A stretch of 64,000 bases of DNA from NCBI GenBank assembly GCA_048359995.1, contig DBGCPK010000002.1:11945-75944 (forward strand), in the 5' to 3' direction. This stretch comes from UBA3210 sp048359995 (GTDB taxonomy: Bacteria; Bacillota_I; Bacilli_A; RFN20; CAG-449). Shown here one piece after another: positions 18,643 to 27,462 of this stretch. The first letter of the stretch is position 1. Each line of letters begins with the position of its first letter. The notes below the pieces were generated by a model, which was given only the letters and a program-made list of their open reading frames with translations, did not search any database and had not been told where the DNA came from. The position numbers and the translations under genes were made by a program.

Positions 18643-21132
18643 ATGAAAAAGATGATTTTGGTTTTCGCTCTGTCGATGCTCGGCCTTTCCTCCTGCGGAA
18701 ATGGCTCTAAATCGAGTTCGATCGGCCTTTCTCACGGATCGACGTCGAGCAATACGATTTCGAGTTCGGAAAGTTCTCAAACGACGAGCAATGCGGTTTC
18801 GAGTTCGGGAAGTTCTCAAACGGCGACTTCCGTTTCCGACAGCGCCGTTTCTTCGGAATTCGTTTCTTCTTCCGGAGGCGAAATTCTTCCCGTCCTCTCC
18901 AACATCAAAGTATTCGTCAAAGGGTACACTCACATCTACGCTTGGAAAAGTTTGGAAAGCGGCACGGTCGAATATTTGGGAAAGTGGCCGGGAACCGCTT
19001 TGGAAAAATACGATGATACTTGGATGTGTTACGATTTTCCGGAGGGGCTGACTTCTGTTAATTTGATTTTCAATAAGGACAACGGCAGCAGTCAAACCGA
19101 AAATCTGTCCGTCAGCGGTATCGGTTACCACTGGTATGATCAGGGAAAATGGAGTTATTCCGACATCTACGGCGGCGAATTCCCTTCATCCGGCGGAGAA
19201 AGTCAAAGTGGCCAGAAGCCGATGGATCCCGTCGTCGCCGATTCTTATAAGAACTTCTCTCTTTGGAACGATTTGAGCGACGATTACTTTACCGTTCTCC
19301 ATCCATATGAAGGAACCCGAACCGATTTCCGCGATGAATCGATTTACTTTGCGATCACTACCCGTTTTTACGACGGCGATCCTTCCAACAACATCGATTG
19401 CTGGGACAGCAAAAACCCATCTGCCGATCCGGCATGGCGCGGAGATTTCAAGGGTTTAATCGAAAAACTCGATTACATCAAAGCGCTGGGGTTCACTTCG
19501 ATATGGATTACTCCGGTCGTAGAAAACGCTTCCGGCTACGATTATCACGGATACCACGCTTTTGACTTTTCCAAAGTCGATTCGCGTTACGAATCCGAAG
19601 ACGTTTCCTTTGAAACGCTGTTGGAAGAAGTGCATTCCCGCGATATGAAACTCATTTTGGACGTCGTCTTCAACCACACCGGCAACTTCGGAGAAAGAAA
19701 TCTCTTTCCGATGTTCGAAAAGACCGGCGATTTATCCAGCGCAGATTGCCTGAAAATGCTGGAAAACTCTGGATTGCCTTCAAATTACGCCTCTTTAAGC
19801 GGCGGTCAGCAATACGACGCGCGAATCGCGAACATGAAAAACACGAAAAACGATGGTTCCGATCCGAACGACATCTATCATCACTACGGCAATTTCTCTT
19901 GGGAAACGTTCGGCGAACAGGTCGCGCAGATTGCCGGAGATTGCGTCGATCTCAATACGGAAAACCCGATCGTCGCCGAATATCTGGTGAAATGCTACGG
20001 AGATTTTATCCGCATGGGCGTCGATTATTTCCGCATCGATACGATGAAACATATTTCCCGTCTGACTTTGAACAACTATCTTCTTCCGGGTCTTTACGAA
20101 TATGCCAGAAGATGCGGAAACGACCATTTCTATATGTTCGGCGAAGTTTGCGCGCGCGTCCGCGAAGTGTGGAATCACGGAATTCCGGCTTTAAGCGCGC
20201 CGTTCTATACTTGGAAAGAGACGAAAGAATACCCTTGGGGAGACAAAGAAACCAATCTGGCCAGCATCGAACAGGCTTATAACGACAATTCCACCACGGC
20301 AAATCAGCCGACGTCGGACAACGCTTTCCTAAACGGCGTGACCTATCATACGCCGGATCATCGTTTAGCCAGCGGAACCGGAGTGATCGACTTCCCGATG
20401 CACTGGAATTTCCTCGAAGCGAGAAACGCATTCAACATCGCCAAAAGCAACGACCTTTACTACGAAGACGCCACGTATAACGTCGTTTACGTCGACTCTC
20501 ACGATTATTCTCCGGACGAAATTCAAACCGTAAGATACAATCAAGGCACCGACGCTTGGGCGGAAAACCTTTCGCTGATGTTCACCTTCCGTGGCGTTCC
20601 TTGCCTCTATTACGGAAGCGAGATCGAATTTCAGGCCGGAAAAGTCATCGACAACGGAACGAATACGGTGCTGTCCGAAACCGGAAGAGCCTATTTCGGA
20701 GATCATCTCGTCGGAAACGTGTCTGCGAGCGATTTCGGTATTTTCACAGCCGACGGCACGATCAATCAGACGTTAAACTCGACGCTTTCGAAACACTTGC
20801 AGAAACTAAACCGCATCCGCTTGGCCGTTCCGGCGTTAAGAAGAGGTCAATATACGACCGAAAACGTCTCGGGGAATATGGCCTTTATCCGAAGATATAC
20901 CGAAGGAAATGTCGATTCCCTTGCCTGCGTAACCATTTCAAGCGGAGCCACTTTCAACGGAATACCTAACGGCAATTACGTCGATCTGGTCTCCGGAAGA
21001 AGAGTTTCCGTAACTTCGGGAACGTTGACTACCGATTCCATTTCAAAAGGAAACGCGCGGATTTACGTCTTGGAAAATGAATTTACCGGAACGCTTTCTC
21101 AAATCGGCGGAAATCTGACTTACCTCAAATAA
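18643..21132 (+). CDS. Surface alpha-amylase, GH13 with CBM26 starch-binding module
   Basis: 829-residue lipoprotein that should hydrolyse alpha-1,4-glucans at the cell surface. Lipobox LSSC (Cys18). A long Ser/Thr linker to about residue 80 has two near-identical copies of a SSS-x-SSQT phrase. CBM26 lies at about 86-175 (VFVKGYTHIYAW ... KWPGTAL). The GH13 barrel is at about 228-720 with the conserved regions DVVFNH (340-345), FRIDTMKH with nucleophile Asp466, FGEVCAR with acid/base Glu501, and VDSHD with Asp621. The C-terminal beta-sandwich follows. All catalytic residues are intact. The cre box upstream and the terminator downstream define a single-gene, catabolite-controlled unit. Confidence 0.94.
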   Translation: MKKMILVFALSMLGLSSCGNGSKSSSIGLSHGSTSSNTISSSESSQTTSNAVSSSGSSQTATSVSDSAVSSEFVSSSGGEILPVLSNIKVFVKGYTHIYAWKSLESGTVEYLGKWPGTALEKYDDTWMCYDFPEGLTSVNLIFNKDNGSSQTENLSVSGIGYHWYDQGKWSYSDIYGGEFPSSGGESQSGQKPMDPVVADSYKNFSLWNDLSDDYFTVLHPYEGTRTDFRDESIYFAITTRFYDGDPSNNIDCWDSKNPSADPAWRGDFKGLIEKLDYIKALGFTSIWITPVVENASGYDYHGYHAFDFSKVDSRYESEDVSFETLLEEVHSRDMKLILDVVFNHTGNFGERNLFPMFEKTGDLSSADCLKMLENSGLPSNYASLSGGQQYDARIANMKNTKNDGSDPNDIYHHYGNFSWETFGEQVAQIAGDCVDLNTENPIVAEYLVKCYGDFIRMGVDYFRIDTMKHISRLTLNNYLLPGLYEYARRCGNDHFYMFGEVCARVREVWNHGIPALSAPFYTWKETKEYPWGDKETNLASIEQAYNDNSTTANQPTSDNAFLNGVTYHTPDHRLASGTGVIDFPMHWNFLEARNAFNIAKSNDLYYEDATYNVVYVDSHDYSPDEIQTVRYNQGTDAWAENLSLMFTFRGVPCLYYGSEIEFQAGKVIDNGTNTVLSETGRAYFGDHLVGNVSASDFGIFTADGTINQTLNSTLSKHLQKLNRIRLAVPALRRGQYTTENVSGNMAFIRRYTEGNVDSLACVTISSGATFNGIPNGNYVDLVSGRRVSVTSGTLTTDSISKGNARIYVLENEFTGTLSQIGGNLTYLK

Positions 21133-21143
21133 AGTTTTTCCTG

Positions 21144-21174
21144 AAAAGGCGTGGACAAATGCTCCGCGTCTTTT
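21144..21174 (+). terminator. Intrinsic terminator after the amylase gene
   Basis: A 12-bp stem with two G-T pairs (AAAAGGCGTGGA with TCCGCGTCTTTT) ends in a T run, 12 nt after the stop codon. Confidence 0.8.
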
Positions 21175-21254
21175 CGTTTATATTTCAAATTGAAAAAATC
21201 AGGCGATCGCAACGAAAAAAATTCTCTCTCCGATTATAGTCTTTGCATTTTTCT

Positions 21255-21282
21255 TTGTCTTGAACTGCGACTATGCTACAAT
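21255..21282 (+). promoter_or_regulatory. Promoter for the 587-residue membrane protein
   Basis: TTGTCT (21255-21260), 16-nt spacer, TACAAT (21277-21282), 33 nt before the ATG. Resembles the tRNA promoter upstream in its -10 box. Confidence 0.5.
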
Positions 21283-21315
21283 AGAATTATCTTTACGGAA
21301 CGGAGAGGGTTGTCT

Positions 21316-23079
21316 ATGAAAAGAAGAACGTTTGCGGGTTTCGCCTTGATTTTCTCGCTTCTTTTTTCTTTTTCGAATCGGACCGCGGAAGTCGTTTCGG
21401 CCAATTCGGCGGCGAAAATCACTTGGGGAACCGATGTCAACGGAGTCGTTTCCCGAAGCGAAAACTGTCCCTTGGAAGTGAAAGGAGAAAAGCTGAATTT
21501 CTACATTCCTTCCTTTCCGACTCTTCCCGATCAACCTTCGGGAGAAGCATACGTCTCCGCGGAATACACCTTTTCCAATCCGACCGACTTGGAAATCGAC
21601 GCCGAACTGGTCTTTCCTTTCGGTACTGTCCCCGATTATATGTCCGATTACGACGACCTTTCCGATTTCGATATCCGAATTGACGGCGAGGTCATCGAAA
21701 AACAACTCCGATATACCTATTATTCCGGATACCGATCTTTCGATCTCGATCGGGATATGGCCAAAATTCGCGACGAAATGACAGAAGATGAATTTTTTCG
21801 GAAAAACGCAAAGGTTTTTCATTATCAAATCGAATTTCTCTTCGATAGTTCGGAAACGGGTCTGTCCTCCCGCCGCGTCGTGACATTTCCTTTCGATCCG
21901 ATTGCGACGGGATTGATCGCTCCGGCTCATTACTCTTCCGAAAGAAAGACCGTTTCCCTCTGGGTGGAAAAGGACAAAATTTACGATTTTTATTTCGTCG
22001 GCGAAGACGGCGCGAACTTTCCCGATACAATGACCTTTTACGAAGATTTCACGGAAAGCATGCCGTCTGACGGAACGGTTTCTCTGCTCGCTCGGGAAGA
22101 GATTCTTTTCGAAGACGTGGTTTTCAAATACTATGACGAAAGCGGAACGATCAGTCGAATCGACTGGAACAACGCGTTTTACGATTTGATCGAAAGTAAA
22201 AAAACCGATACCGAACGCATCGTTTATTTGGACGAACCCTCGTTGGACCTTTCCCGACCCCACCGACTTCTCCGCTGGTACGACTATCGCTTGAATCTGC
22301 AACCCGGAGAATCCGCGATCAACGAAGTTTGCGCGCCTCTCTATCCGTCGATTCTCAGCCGATACGAACCGGAAAAATACGAATACACTTATCTGCTTTC
22401 TCCGGCAAAATCTTGGGCGGATTTTCAGAATCTCGACATCTACGTGCATACCGACTTCTATTTAACCGACTGCTCTTTGAATTTGACGAGGAATGAAGAC
22501 GGGACGGGATATTTCGCGCATCTCGACGATCTTCCGGAAACGGAACTGAGTTTTTGCCTTTGCCGAGTTTCCAATCCGAAAATCGTCAGGGACTATTGGT
22601 TTCTTGACGTAATAATCATCGTCGCGATCGTTCTTCTTGCCGTAGTCCTGATTCTCGCCGTCGTTCCGACTGTGATTCTGATAATCAGAATGCTTGCGAG
22701 AAGAGGTGAATCCGATTGCGCGATAAAGTGGATTCATCTTGGAGAATGCGTCATTTCTCTGATTTATATGATCGCAGTGATCTTCTCCGCCTTGACTTAT
22801 TCCGACGAAATCTTTTTCTTCCTGATGATTCCTTACTTCTTGATCCTGTTTGCTCTTCTTCTCGTCGAAGATCGGAAATTTCATTTTTCCGTTTTGAGCA
22901 GAATGCTGTTGCTCTTTGCCATCGCCTTTGCGATGGCTTTCGACGTGTTGCGATTCGATTTTGGCGGATTCGCGACCTTTTTCTTCGCTTCCGCATTCGC
23001 ACAGATCACGGCCGTCAAATCGCTGAAAGCGAAAGAAGAAGCCCTTCGATCCGACGGGAGAAAGGAAAAAGATCGATGA
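21316..23079 (+). CDS. Exported protein with large outer domain and four C-terminal membrane helices
   Basis: 587-residue protein that I do not recognise. The start is the ATG at 21316 with GGAGAGGG upstream. The N-terminal Sec signal or anchor is at about 5-25 (FAGFALIFSLLFSFS). An extracytoplasmic region of about 390 residues is rich in aromatic and acidic residues and opens with a beta-rich phrase (ISAEYTFSNPTDLEIDAELVFPF-like) that recalls proteins built to decorate immunoglobulin-fold surfaces. Four hydrophobic segments at about 435-560 follow, then a basic and acidic cytoplasmic tail. The stop codon overlaps the start of the next gene (ATGA), implying translational coupling. Membrane location is secure; function is open. 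Confidence 0.75.
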   Translation: MKRRTFAGFALIFSLLFSFSNRTAEVVSANSAAKITWGTDVNGVVSRSENCPLEVKGEKLNFYIPSFPTLPDQPSGEAYVSAEYTFSNPTDLEIDAELVFPFGTVPDYMSDYDDLSDFDIRIDGEVIEKQLRYTYYSGYRSFDLDRDMAKIRDEMTEDEFFRKNAKVFHYQIEFLFDSSETGLSSRRVVTFPFDPIATGLIAPAHYSSERKTVSLWVEKDKIYDFYFVGEDGANFPDTMTFYEDFTESMPSDGTVSLLAREEILFEDVVFKYYDESGTISRIDWNNAFYDLIESKKTDTERIVYLDEPSLDLSRPHRLLRWYDYRLNLQPGESAINEVCAPLYPSILSRYEPEKYEYTYLLSPAKSWADFQNLDIYVHTDFYLTDCSLNLTRNEDGTGYFAHLDDLPETELSFCLCRVSNPKIVRDYWFLDVIIIVAIVLLAVVLILAVVPTVILIIRMLARRGESDCAIKWIHLGECVISLIYMIAVIFSALTYSDEIFFFLMIPYFLILFALLLVEDRKFHFSVLSRMLLLFAIAFAMAFDVLRFDFGGFATFFFASAFAQITAVKSLKAKEEALRSDGRKEKDR

Positions 23080-23363
23080 AACTCTTCGATTTCCGGCAGC
23101 CCGTGATTCCGGGAATGGATATCGTCACGACTTATCGAAAAAAACTTTTGATTCTCGAAAATGTCTATTTTTACGAAGGTCCGGTAACGATGCAATACCT
23201 CCCTTACGGAGGAATTCAATCTCTCTTTCATCATCGGCTGATCGTCGTCGCGAAAAACGGATTCGTCACCTGCAATACGGTGGTTTACGACGGAAAAAGA
23301 ATGGCGGTCGGTGATTTTATCGACGAATTCGAAGATCTGATCAACGTCGTTCTTCCGGACTGA
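23076..23363 (+). CDS. Small protein resembling the C-terminal domain of methionyl-tRNA formyltransferase
   Basis: 95 residues from the ATG at 23076, overlapping the preceding stop codon as ATGA, with GAAAGGAAAAAG as ribosome site. The C-terminal half (VVAKNGFVTCNTVVYDGKRM) has the strand-turn-strand pattern of the small beta-barrel (Fmt C-terminal/OB-like) that ends formyltransferases, where a charged, Gly-Lys-x-Met turn precedes a final helix. No formyltransferase catalytic domain is encoded here, so it would be a stand-alone module. The gene ends 23 nt inside the convergent gene at 23341. The family resemblance is weak and unsearched. Confidence 0.6.
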   Translation: MKLFDFRQPVIPGMDIVTTYRKKLLILENVYFYEGPVTMQYLPYGGIQSLFHHRLIVVAKNGFVTCNTVVYDGKRMAVGDFIDEFEDLINVVLPD

Positions 23364-24213
23364 TTCTTTCCTTTCTCTGTATCACTTTTCCAAGAGGCGG
23401 ATAGACGCTGTCGGAAGTAAAGATCAATTCTTTCGCCTCGTCGACGACGATCGTCCCCGAACGGGGATTCTTGATCGAATCGATGCTCCCGATGAGATCC
23501 GCGTCTACGTCGGAGTATTCGAAAGCGAGATCGCAGCGGACGCATCGGCAGCGGATCATCGTCAGTTTTTTCGCATAGCACAACGGTTGCGTTCCGATGA
23601 TCGTGCAGTCGATGAAAGTCACGTTTTCGGAATACCACGCCAGATATTCGCCTTTGACCGTCGAATTCCTGACCACCACGTTTTCCGCGTGCCAGAACGC
23701 GTCTTTCGTATCCAGTTCGCTGTCGACGATTTCGACGTTTTTTACGTATTGAAAAGAGTATTTTCCTTTGAATTTCAATCCGCGCAGGCGAATATTCCGC
23801 GCTTCGAAAAACAGATACTCGCTTTCCACCGAAAGATCGCTTCCTTCGATATTCCGGCTCTTCCAGCCGAATTCGGGGGAAAAGATATCGGTGCGCTTCA
23901 TTTCGATATCTTCGCATTCGCGGAGGGCTTTAATGCCGTCCATTCGGCTGTCCTCGATGCAAATTCGGGAGGAATACCATAAGGCCGCGCGGCAAGAAGA
24001 AGTCATCTCGGAGTTTTTGATCATGAGATTCTTTCCGTGCCAAAGCGGATAACGCAAATCCAACAGGCAAGAGATCAATTCGACGTTTTCCGTTTCTTTC
24101 AATGCCGATTCCCCGTCTTCTTCACCGGCAAAACGGCACGAGATCAGGCGAATGTCTTTCGCGCGGTAGAGCGCGCGTTCCGTCGGAAACGTGCGGTTTT
24201 CGATTTCTTTCAT
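23341..24213 (-). CDS. DUF3737 family protein (right-handed beta-helix-like)
   Basis: 290 residues of a conserved family of unknown function found in gut Bacillota and Bacteroidota. The whole protein is a ladder of 20-24-residue coils of the form x-N/D-V-x-I-x-x-S/C-x-x-x-x-x-x-x-x-W-x-x-x-x (LWHGKNLMIKNSEM, FWHAENVVVRNSTV, AWYSENVTFIDCTI), the mark of a right-handed parallel beta-helix such as those of pentapeptide or pectate-lyase-like folds. No signal peptide, so cytosolic. A Cys-rich turn (RCRCVRC) near residue 228 could bind metal. It overlaps the convergent small gene by 23 bp. No catalytic residue can be assigned. Confidence 0.8.
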   Translation of the reverse strand: MKEIENRTFPTERALYRAKDIRLISCRFAGEEDGESALKETENVELISCLLDLRYPLWHGKNLMIKNSEMTSSCRAALWYSSRICIEDSRMDGIKALRECEDIEMKRTDIFSPEFGWKSRNIEGSDLSVESEYLFFEARNIRLRGLKFKGKYSFQYVKNVEIVDSELDTKDAFWHAENVVVRNSTVKGEYLAWYSENVTFIDCTIIGTQPLCYAKKLTMIRCRCVRCDLAFEYSDVDADLIGSIDSIKNPRSGTIVVDEAKELIFTSDSVYPPLGKVIQRKERISPEERR

Positions 24214-24376
24214 CGCGATCCCCCCTTTTTCTTTTTTTCATACTACCACAATCCTTTTTTCGGTTCACCATAAAATCGAATTTCTTTTGATTCTGTATGA
24301 TTTTCCTTGTGTCGAATCGCTTTTATTCTTCATCCCTCTATGATAAAATTAAAAATATTTCAGAGGAGGCACAGAT

Positions 24377-25147
24377 ATGGAAACAATGTTGGCCGTCAGC
24401 CATTTAAAGAAAACGTTCCGCCTGTCCAGAAAGCAGCAAAAGATCGCGAAAACCCGCGAATCGACAAAAGTCGCGGTGGACGATCTCTCGTTTACCGTCG
24501 AAAGCGGCGAAGTTTACGGTCTTTTAGGTCCGAACGGCGCCGGAAAAACGACGACGTTGCGGATTATTTCCACCTTGATCAAAGCGGATGAAGGCGATGT
24601 TTTAGTCGACGGATCTTCCGTGAACAAAGAAGCGGGAGAAGTTCGAAAGAAGATCGGATTTCTCACGAGCGAATTGAAGTTGGAAGACTTTTTCACACCG
24701 AATTATCTCTTCGATTACTTCGCGGGTCTTCATCATATTCCCGACGAAGAAATCGAAAAGAGAAAGAGATATCTTTTCGGCAAATTCGGTATCGACCAAT
24801 TCGCGGAAGTGAAAGTCGGCGATCTTTCGACGGGAATGAAGCAAAAGGTTTCGATCGTCATTTCCATCATTCACGATCCGAAAATCATCATCTTCGACGA
24901 GCCGACCAACGGTTTGGACATCATCACCGCGAAAACGGTCATCGATTTTCTTTTGGATCTGAAAAAGGAAGGAAAAACCGTGATCCTTTCGACGCACATC
25001 TTCTCTTTGGTCGAAAAGGTCTGCGATCGCGTCGGCATCATCTTCGACGGAAAAATGGTAAAAGACGATCTTCTTGCGGATATGACCGCGGAAAAAAGTT
25101 TGGAGGAAGTCTTCTTCGATCTGTACCGTCAACGGGAGGAAAAGTAA
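24377..25147 (+). CDS. natA: ABC transporter ATPase, NatA type
   Basis: 256-residue ATP-binding subunit of an exporter. Walker A GPNGAGKT (51-58), signature LSTGM (150-154), Walker B IIIFDEP (170-176), H-loop STH near 200. The phrases LKLEDFFTPNYLFDYFAGLH and the DIITAKTVIDFLLDLKKEGKT region are typical of NatA, the ATPase of sodium or drug-extruding NatAB exporters. An insertion of about 15 residues, basic, lies before Walker A. The stop codon directly abuts the ATG of the permease gene, so the pair is translationally coupled. The exported ion or drug cannot be told from sequence. Confidence 0.9.
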   Translation: METMLAVSHLKKTFRLSRKQQKIAKTRESTKVAVDDLSFTVESGEVYGLLGPNGAGKTTTLRIISTLIKADEGDVLVDGSSVNKEAGEVRKKIGFLTSELKLEDFFTPNYLFDYFAGLHHIPDEEIEKRKRYLFGKFGIDQFAEVKVGDLSTGMKQKVSIVISIIHDPKIIIFDEPTNGLDIITAKTVIDFLLDLKKEGKTVILSTHIFSLVEKVCDRVGIIFDGKMVKDDLLADMTAEKSLEEVFFDLYRQREEK

Positions 25148-26314
25148 ATGAAAAGTTTGGCTATCATCATCAAAAAAGAATTGAAACGATTCTTCACCGA
25201 CAAACGGATGCTCGCGGCTTTGTTTCTTCCCGGCATTCTGATCTTCTGCATCTATACGGTGATGGGAAAGATCGTAAACAAAGCGATATCGCCGACCTAC
25301 GATTCGTTTACCGTTTATGCGGCAAATGTTCCGACTGAACTGGAAGCATTTTTGGAAGTTCCGGAATGGCAAGTCGCGATGAACGAAGAGAATCTGACCG
25401 AAGAGCAAATTCTCGAAAAAATCAAAAATAAAGAAGCCGATCTCTACATCGTCTACGAGGAAGATTTTATGAATAAAGTCGAATCGTATCAACCGGGAAC
25501 TTCTCTTGCACCGGAAGTCCGCATCTTTTACAATTCGACGAACGAATCCTCGTCTTATCTTTACAATTATTACGTTACCTGCCTCGACCAATTTGAGAAT
25601 TCGCTTTCCAACAAATTCGACATCAACCGCGATCAGGGGATTTCTTTCGATACCGCCGACGTGCAGGATACGACGATCTACATCTTTTCCATGATGCTTC
25701 CGTTCGTGCTTTTGATCTTCCTTTATACCGGCTGCATGTCGATTTCCACCGAATCGATCGCCGGAGAGAAAGAGCGCGGAACCATCGCGACCCTGCTCAT
25801 TACCCCGACCAAACGAAGTCAGATCGTCTTGGGTAAAATCATCAGTCTCGGCATCACCGGTCTTCTTTCTTCGGCCGTCAGTTTTGCCGGAATTCTCCTG
25901 TCTCTCCCTGCGCTGACGGGGATTTCGTTCAGCCTCGAAGCCTACGATATTTCCGCGTTCTTCTTCCTTTTGATCGTCATCGTCATTACCGTGCTGCTGT
26001 TCACTTCGATACTGACGATCGTTTCCACATTGGCGAAAAGCGTCAAAGAAGCGACGTCCTATTCGTCCGTAGTGATGATTTTGATCATGTTTCTTGCTTT
26101 GTCCAATTTCATGATCTCTTCTCCTTCGTCGAATCCGGCGCTTTATCTTATTCCGATTTACAACATATCTCTTTCTCTGACCGGCTTGTTCTCGATGAAT
26201 TACGAGCCTCTTCTCTTGCTGATCTGCGTTCTTTCCAATATCCTTTATATCGGGTTGGCGCTTTATCTTCTCACGAGAATGTTCAACAACGAAAAAATCA
26301 TCTTCAATAAATGA
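25148..26314 (+). CDS. natB: ABC-2 exporter permease, NatB type
   Basis: 388-residue membrane subunit for the ATPase encoded immediately upstream. One helix at about 20-42, a large extracytoplasmic domain (about 50-180), then five helices at about 185-380. This is the ABC-2 layout of NatB/YhaP-like proteins. The conserved cytoplasmic loop IAGEKERGTIATLLITPTKR after the second helix is the family hallmark that couples to the ATPase. The ribosome site GGGAGG lies inside the end of natA. The gene ends one base before the convergent queT stop codon. Confidence 0.88.
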   Translation: MKSLAIIIKKELKRFFTDKRMLAALFLPGILIFCIYTVMGKIVNKAISPTYDSFTVYAANVPTELEAFLEVPEWQVAMNEENLTEEQILEKIKNKEADLYIVYEEDFMNKVESYQPGTSLAPEVRIFYNSTNESSSYLYNYYVTCLDQFENSLSNKFDINRDQGISFDTADVQDTTIYIFSMMLPFVLLIFLYTGCMSISTESIAGEKERGTIATLLITPTKRSQIVLGKIISLGITGLLSSAVSFAGILLSLPALTGISFSLEAYDISAFFFLLIVIVITVLLFTSILTIVSTLAKSVKEATSYSSVVMILIMFLALSNFMISSPSSNPALYLIPIYNISLSLTGLFSMNYEPLLLLICVLSNILYIGLALYLLTRMFNNEKIIFNK

Positions 26315-26824
26315 TCACTTTTCTTCGATCAGACGATACTTTTCAAACAGCGCTTTCAACGGAAAATAGATGATCGTTCCGAAAAAATAAACCGCGATCA
26401 GTTCGCCCAATCCGACCGTCGCGAACAGATACAGATACGCGTCGGTCAAACGATAACCGTTGATCAACACCAAAGGAATCACCAATGCGTTGAGCAAAAT
26501 CGGAGGAATTCCTCCCAAAAGGATCCGCGGCGCGTCTTTTTTGACGAACCGTCCGATGAAATAGGTGCATACTCCGGCGACGAACGTGCAAAGCGTTCCG
26601 AAAACCATATCCCAGACGATGCCGGTGGTACAATTGAAAATCAGGCAGCCGACGGTGACGCCGACGATCGCTTCCGGAAAAAAGAGAGGCAGAAGCGTAA
26701 ATCCTTCCGAAAGACGGCATTGCACCGCGCCGGAAGCAAAACTCTGTTCGAAAAAGCACAGAATGAAGTAGATCGCCGCGATCATCGCGGAAAAGGTCAG
26801 TCGGATTACTCTTTTATTTCTCAT
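26315..26824 (-). CDS. queT: QueT family queuosine-precursor ECF transporter S component
   Basis: 169-residue, five- to six-helix membrane protein that binds and imports a queuosine precursor (preQ0/preQ1) together with the shared ECF energy-coupling module, encoded elsewhere. The diagnostic family phrase is QCRLSEGFTLLPLFFPEAIVG at about 35-55. I use the ATG at 26824, 5 nt after GGAGG; an upstream TTG would place this site within the coding region. Expression is predicted to be controlled by the preQ1-I riboswitch and leader terminator directly upstream, which independently supports the substrate assignment. No queuosine biosynthesis gene lies in the window. Confidence 0.93.
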   Translation of the reverse strand: MRNKRVIRLTFSAMIAAIYFILCFFEQSFASGAVQCRLSEGFTLLPLFFPEAIVGVTVGCLIFNCTTGIVWDMVFGTLCTFVAGVCTYFIGRFVKKDAPRILLGGIPPILLNALVIPLVLINGYRLTDAYLYLFATVGLGELIAVYFFGTIIYFPLKALFEKYRLIEEK

Positions 26825-26840
26825 AAATACCTCCAAAAAT

Positions 26841-26866
26841 AAAAAAAGCCAAGATGACCATCTCAG
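26841..26866 (-). terminator. Leader terminator of the queT riboswitch
   Basis: On the minus strand an imperfect CTGAGAT/ATCTTGG hairpin is followed by seven T residues, between the aptamer and the ribosome site. This layout is that of a transcription-attenuating expression platform: ligand binding should favour this hairpin and stop queT transcription. Confidence 0.7.
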
Positions 26867-26882
26867 ACAAATAAAAAAATGT

Positions 26883-26924
26883 CCTAGTTTTGTTTAAGGA
26901 CAGGATGGTTCATGAACTGTCCGG
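26883..26924 (-). ncRNA. preQ1-I riboswitch aptamer
   Basis: Minus strand: P1 stem GGACAG/CTGTCC encloses the loop TTCATGAACCATC. The A-rich tail TTAAACAAAACTAGG follows. This tail closely matches the tail of known class-I preQ1 aptamers (for example the Thermoanaerobacter form with UUAACAAAACAAGG), and its terminal GG can pair with the loop CC to form the pseudoknot. Its position upstream of queT fits the ligand exactly. Identified by eye from the known consensus, not by a covariance model. Confidence 0.85.
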
Positions 26925-26988
26925 AAAATCATTTCCACCGATAGAATACTATAAATGAAAGAAATTTCAAGGAAATGAGCGCAAAATG

Positions 26989-27017
26989 TTGTATTTTTTT
27001 CCATAGATGGATATATT
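26989..27017 (+). promoter_or_regulatory. Promoter of the fur-exporter operon
   Basis: TTGTAT (26989-26994), 17-nt spacer, TATATT (27012-27017), with the predicted start near 27024, just before the Fur box. Confidence 0.6.
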
Positions 27018-27031
27018 AACCCTTGTGAATT

Positions 27032-27046
27032 TGATAATCATTATCA
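27032..27046. promoter_or_regulatory. Fur box (perfect 7-1-7 palindrome)
   Basis: TGATAAT-C-ATTATCA is the exact 7-1-7 operator recognised by Bacillus-type Fur. It differs from the published Zur (TCGTAAT) and PerR (TTATAAT) half-sites at the discriminating bases. It lies just downstream of the predicted transcription start and 14 nt before the fur-family ATG, so it would mediate autorepression. Confidence 0.88.
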
Positions 27047-27060
27047 ATTTGAGGTAATTT

Positions 27061-27462
27061 ATGAACCATTATCAGACCCGTCAGAAGCAGTTTATTCTCG
27101 CCTATTTAGAGAAACACTCCGAGCAGACCTATTCGGTCGAAGAACTGAAAAACGCGCTTGAAAGCGAAGGCACTCCGATCGCTCAGGCGACGCTTTATCG
27201 TTTCGTCAAGCATTTCGAACAGTCGGGTCAAGTTCGAAAATACGCGACGGAACGAGGTTTTCGTTACAAATATGTCCGCGAGACGGAAAGAACTTGCTTT
27301 CAATTGGTCTGTTCCCGATGCGGAACGAGAATCGATCTTTCCTGTCGCAAAGCCGAAAATCTGATCGACCACATTTACGAAGAACATCGTTTCAACCTCC
27401 GTCACGGTACCGTCGTCTTTTACGGGACTTGTTCGAATTGCGGAATGGAGGAAAGAAGATGA
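27061..27462 (+). CDS. Fur family metal-responsive repressor
   Basis: 133-residue regulator of normal length. N-terminal winged helix at about 5-80 (TRQKQFILAYLEKH ... ATLYRFVKHFEQ) and a dimerisation domain with two zinc-binding pairs, CSRCG near residue 83 and CSNCG near 124, the structural Zn site of Fur/Zur/PerR. Its own promoter carries a perfect Fur-type operator. The stop codon overlaps the start of a putative metal exporter (ATGA). Fur subtype (iron, zinc or manganese) cannot be decided from residues alone; the operator favours Fur, the exporter partner would also fit a Mn or Zn sensor. Confidence 0.92.
   Translation: MNHYQTRQKQFILAYLEKHSEQTYSVEELKNALESEGTPIAQATLYRFVKHFEQSGQVRKYATERGFRYKYVRETERTCFQLVCSRCGTRIDLSCRKAENLIDHIYEEHRFNLRHGTVVFYGTCSNCGMEERR

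Noticed and set aside
21271..22449. 392-codon minus-strand open frame
   Set aside because: Antisense of the exported membrane protein gene, which has promoter, ribosome site and clear membrane helices.
27032..27046. Zur or PerR box instead of Fur box
   Set aside because: The half-site TGATAAT matches the Bacillus Fur operator and differs from the Zur and PerR half-sites at the discriminating bases.
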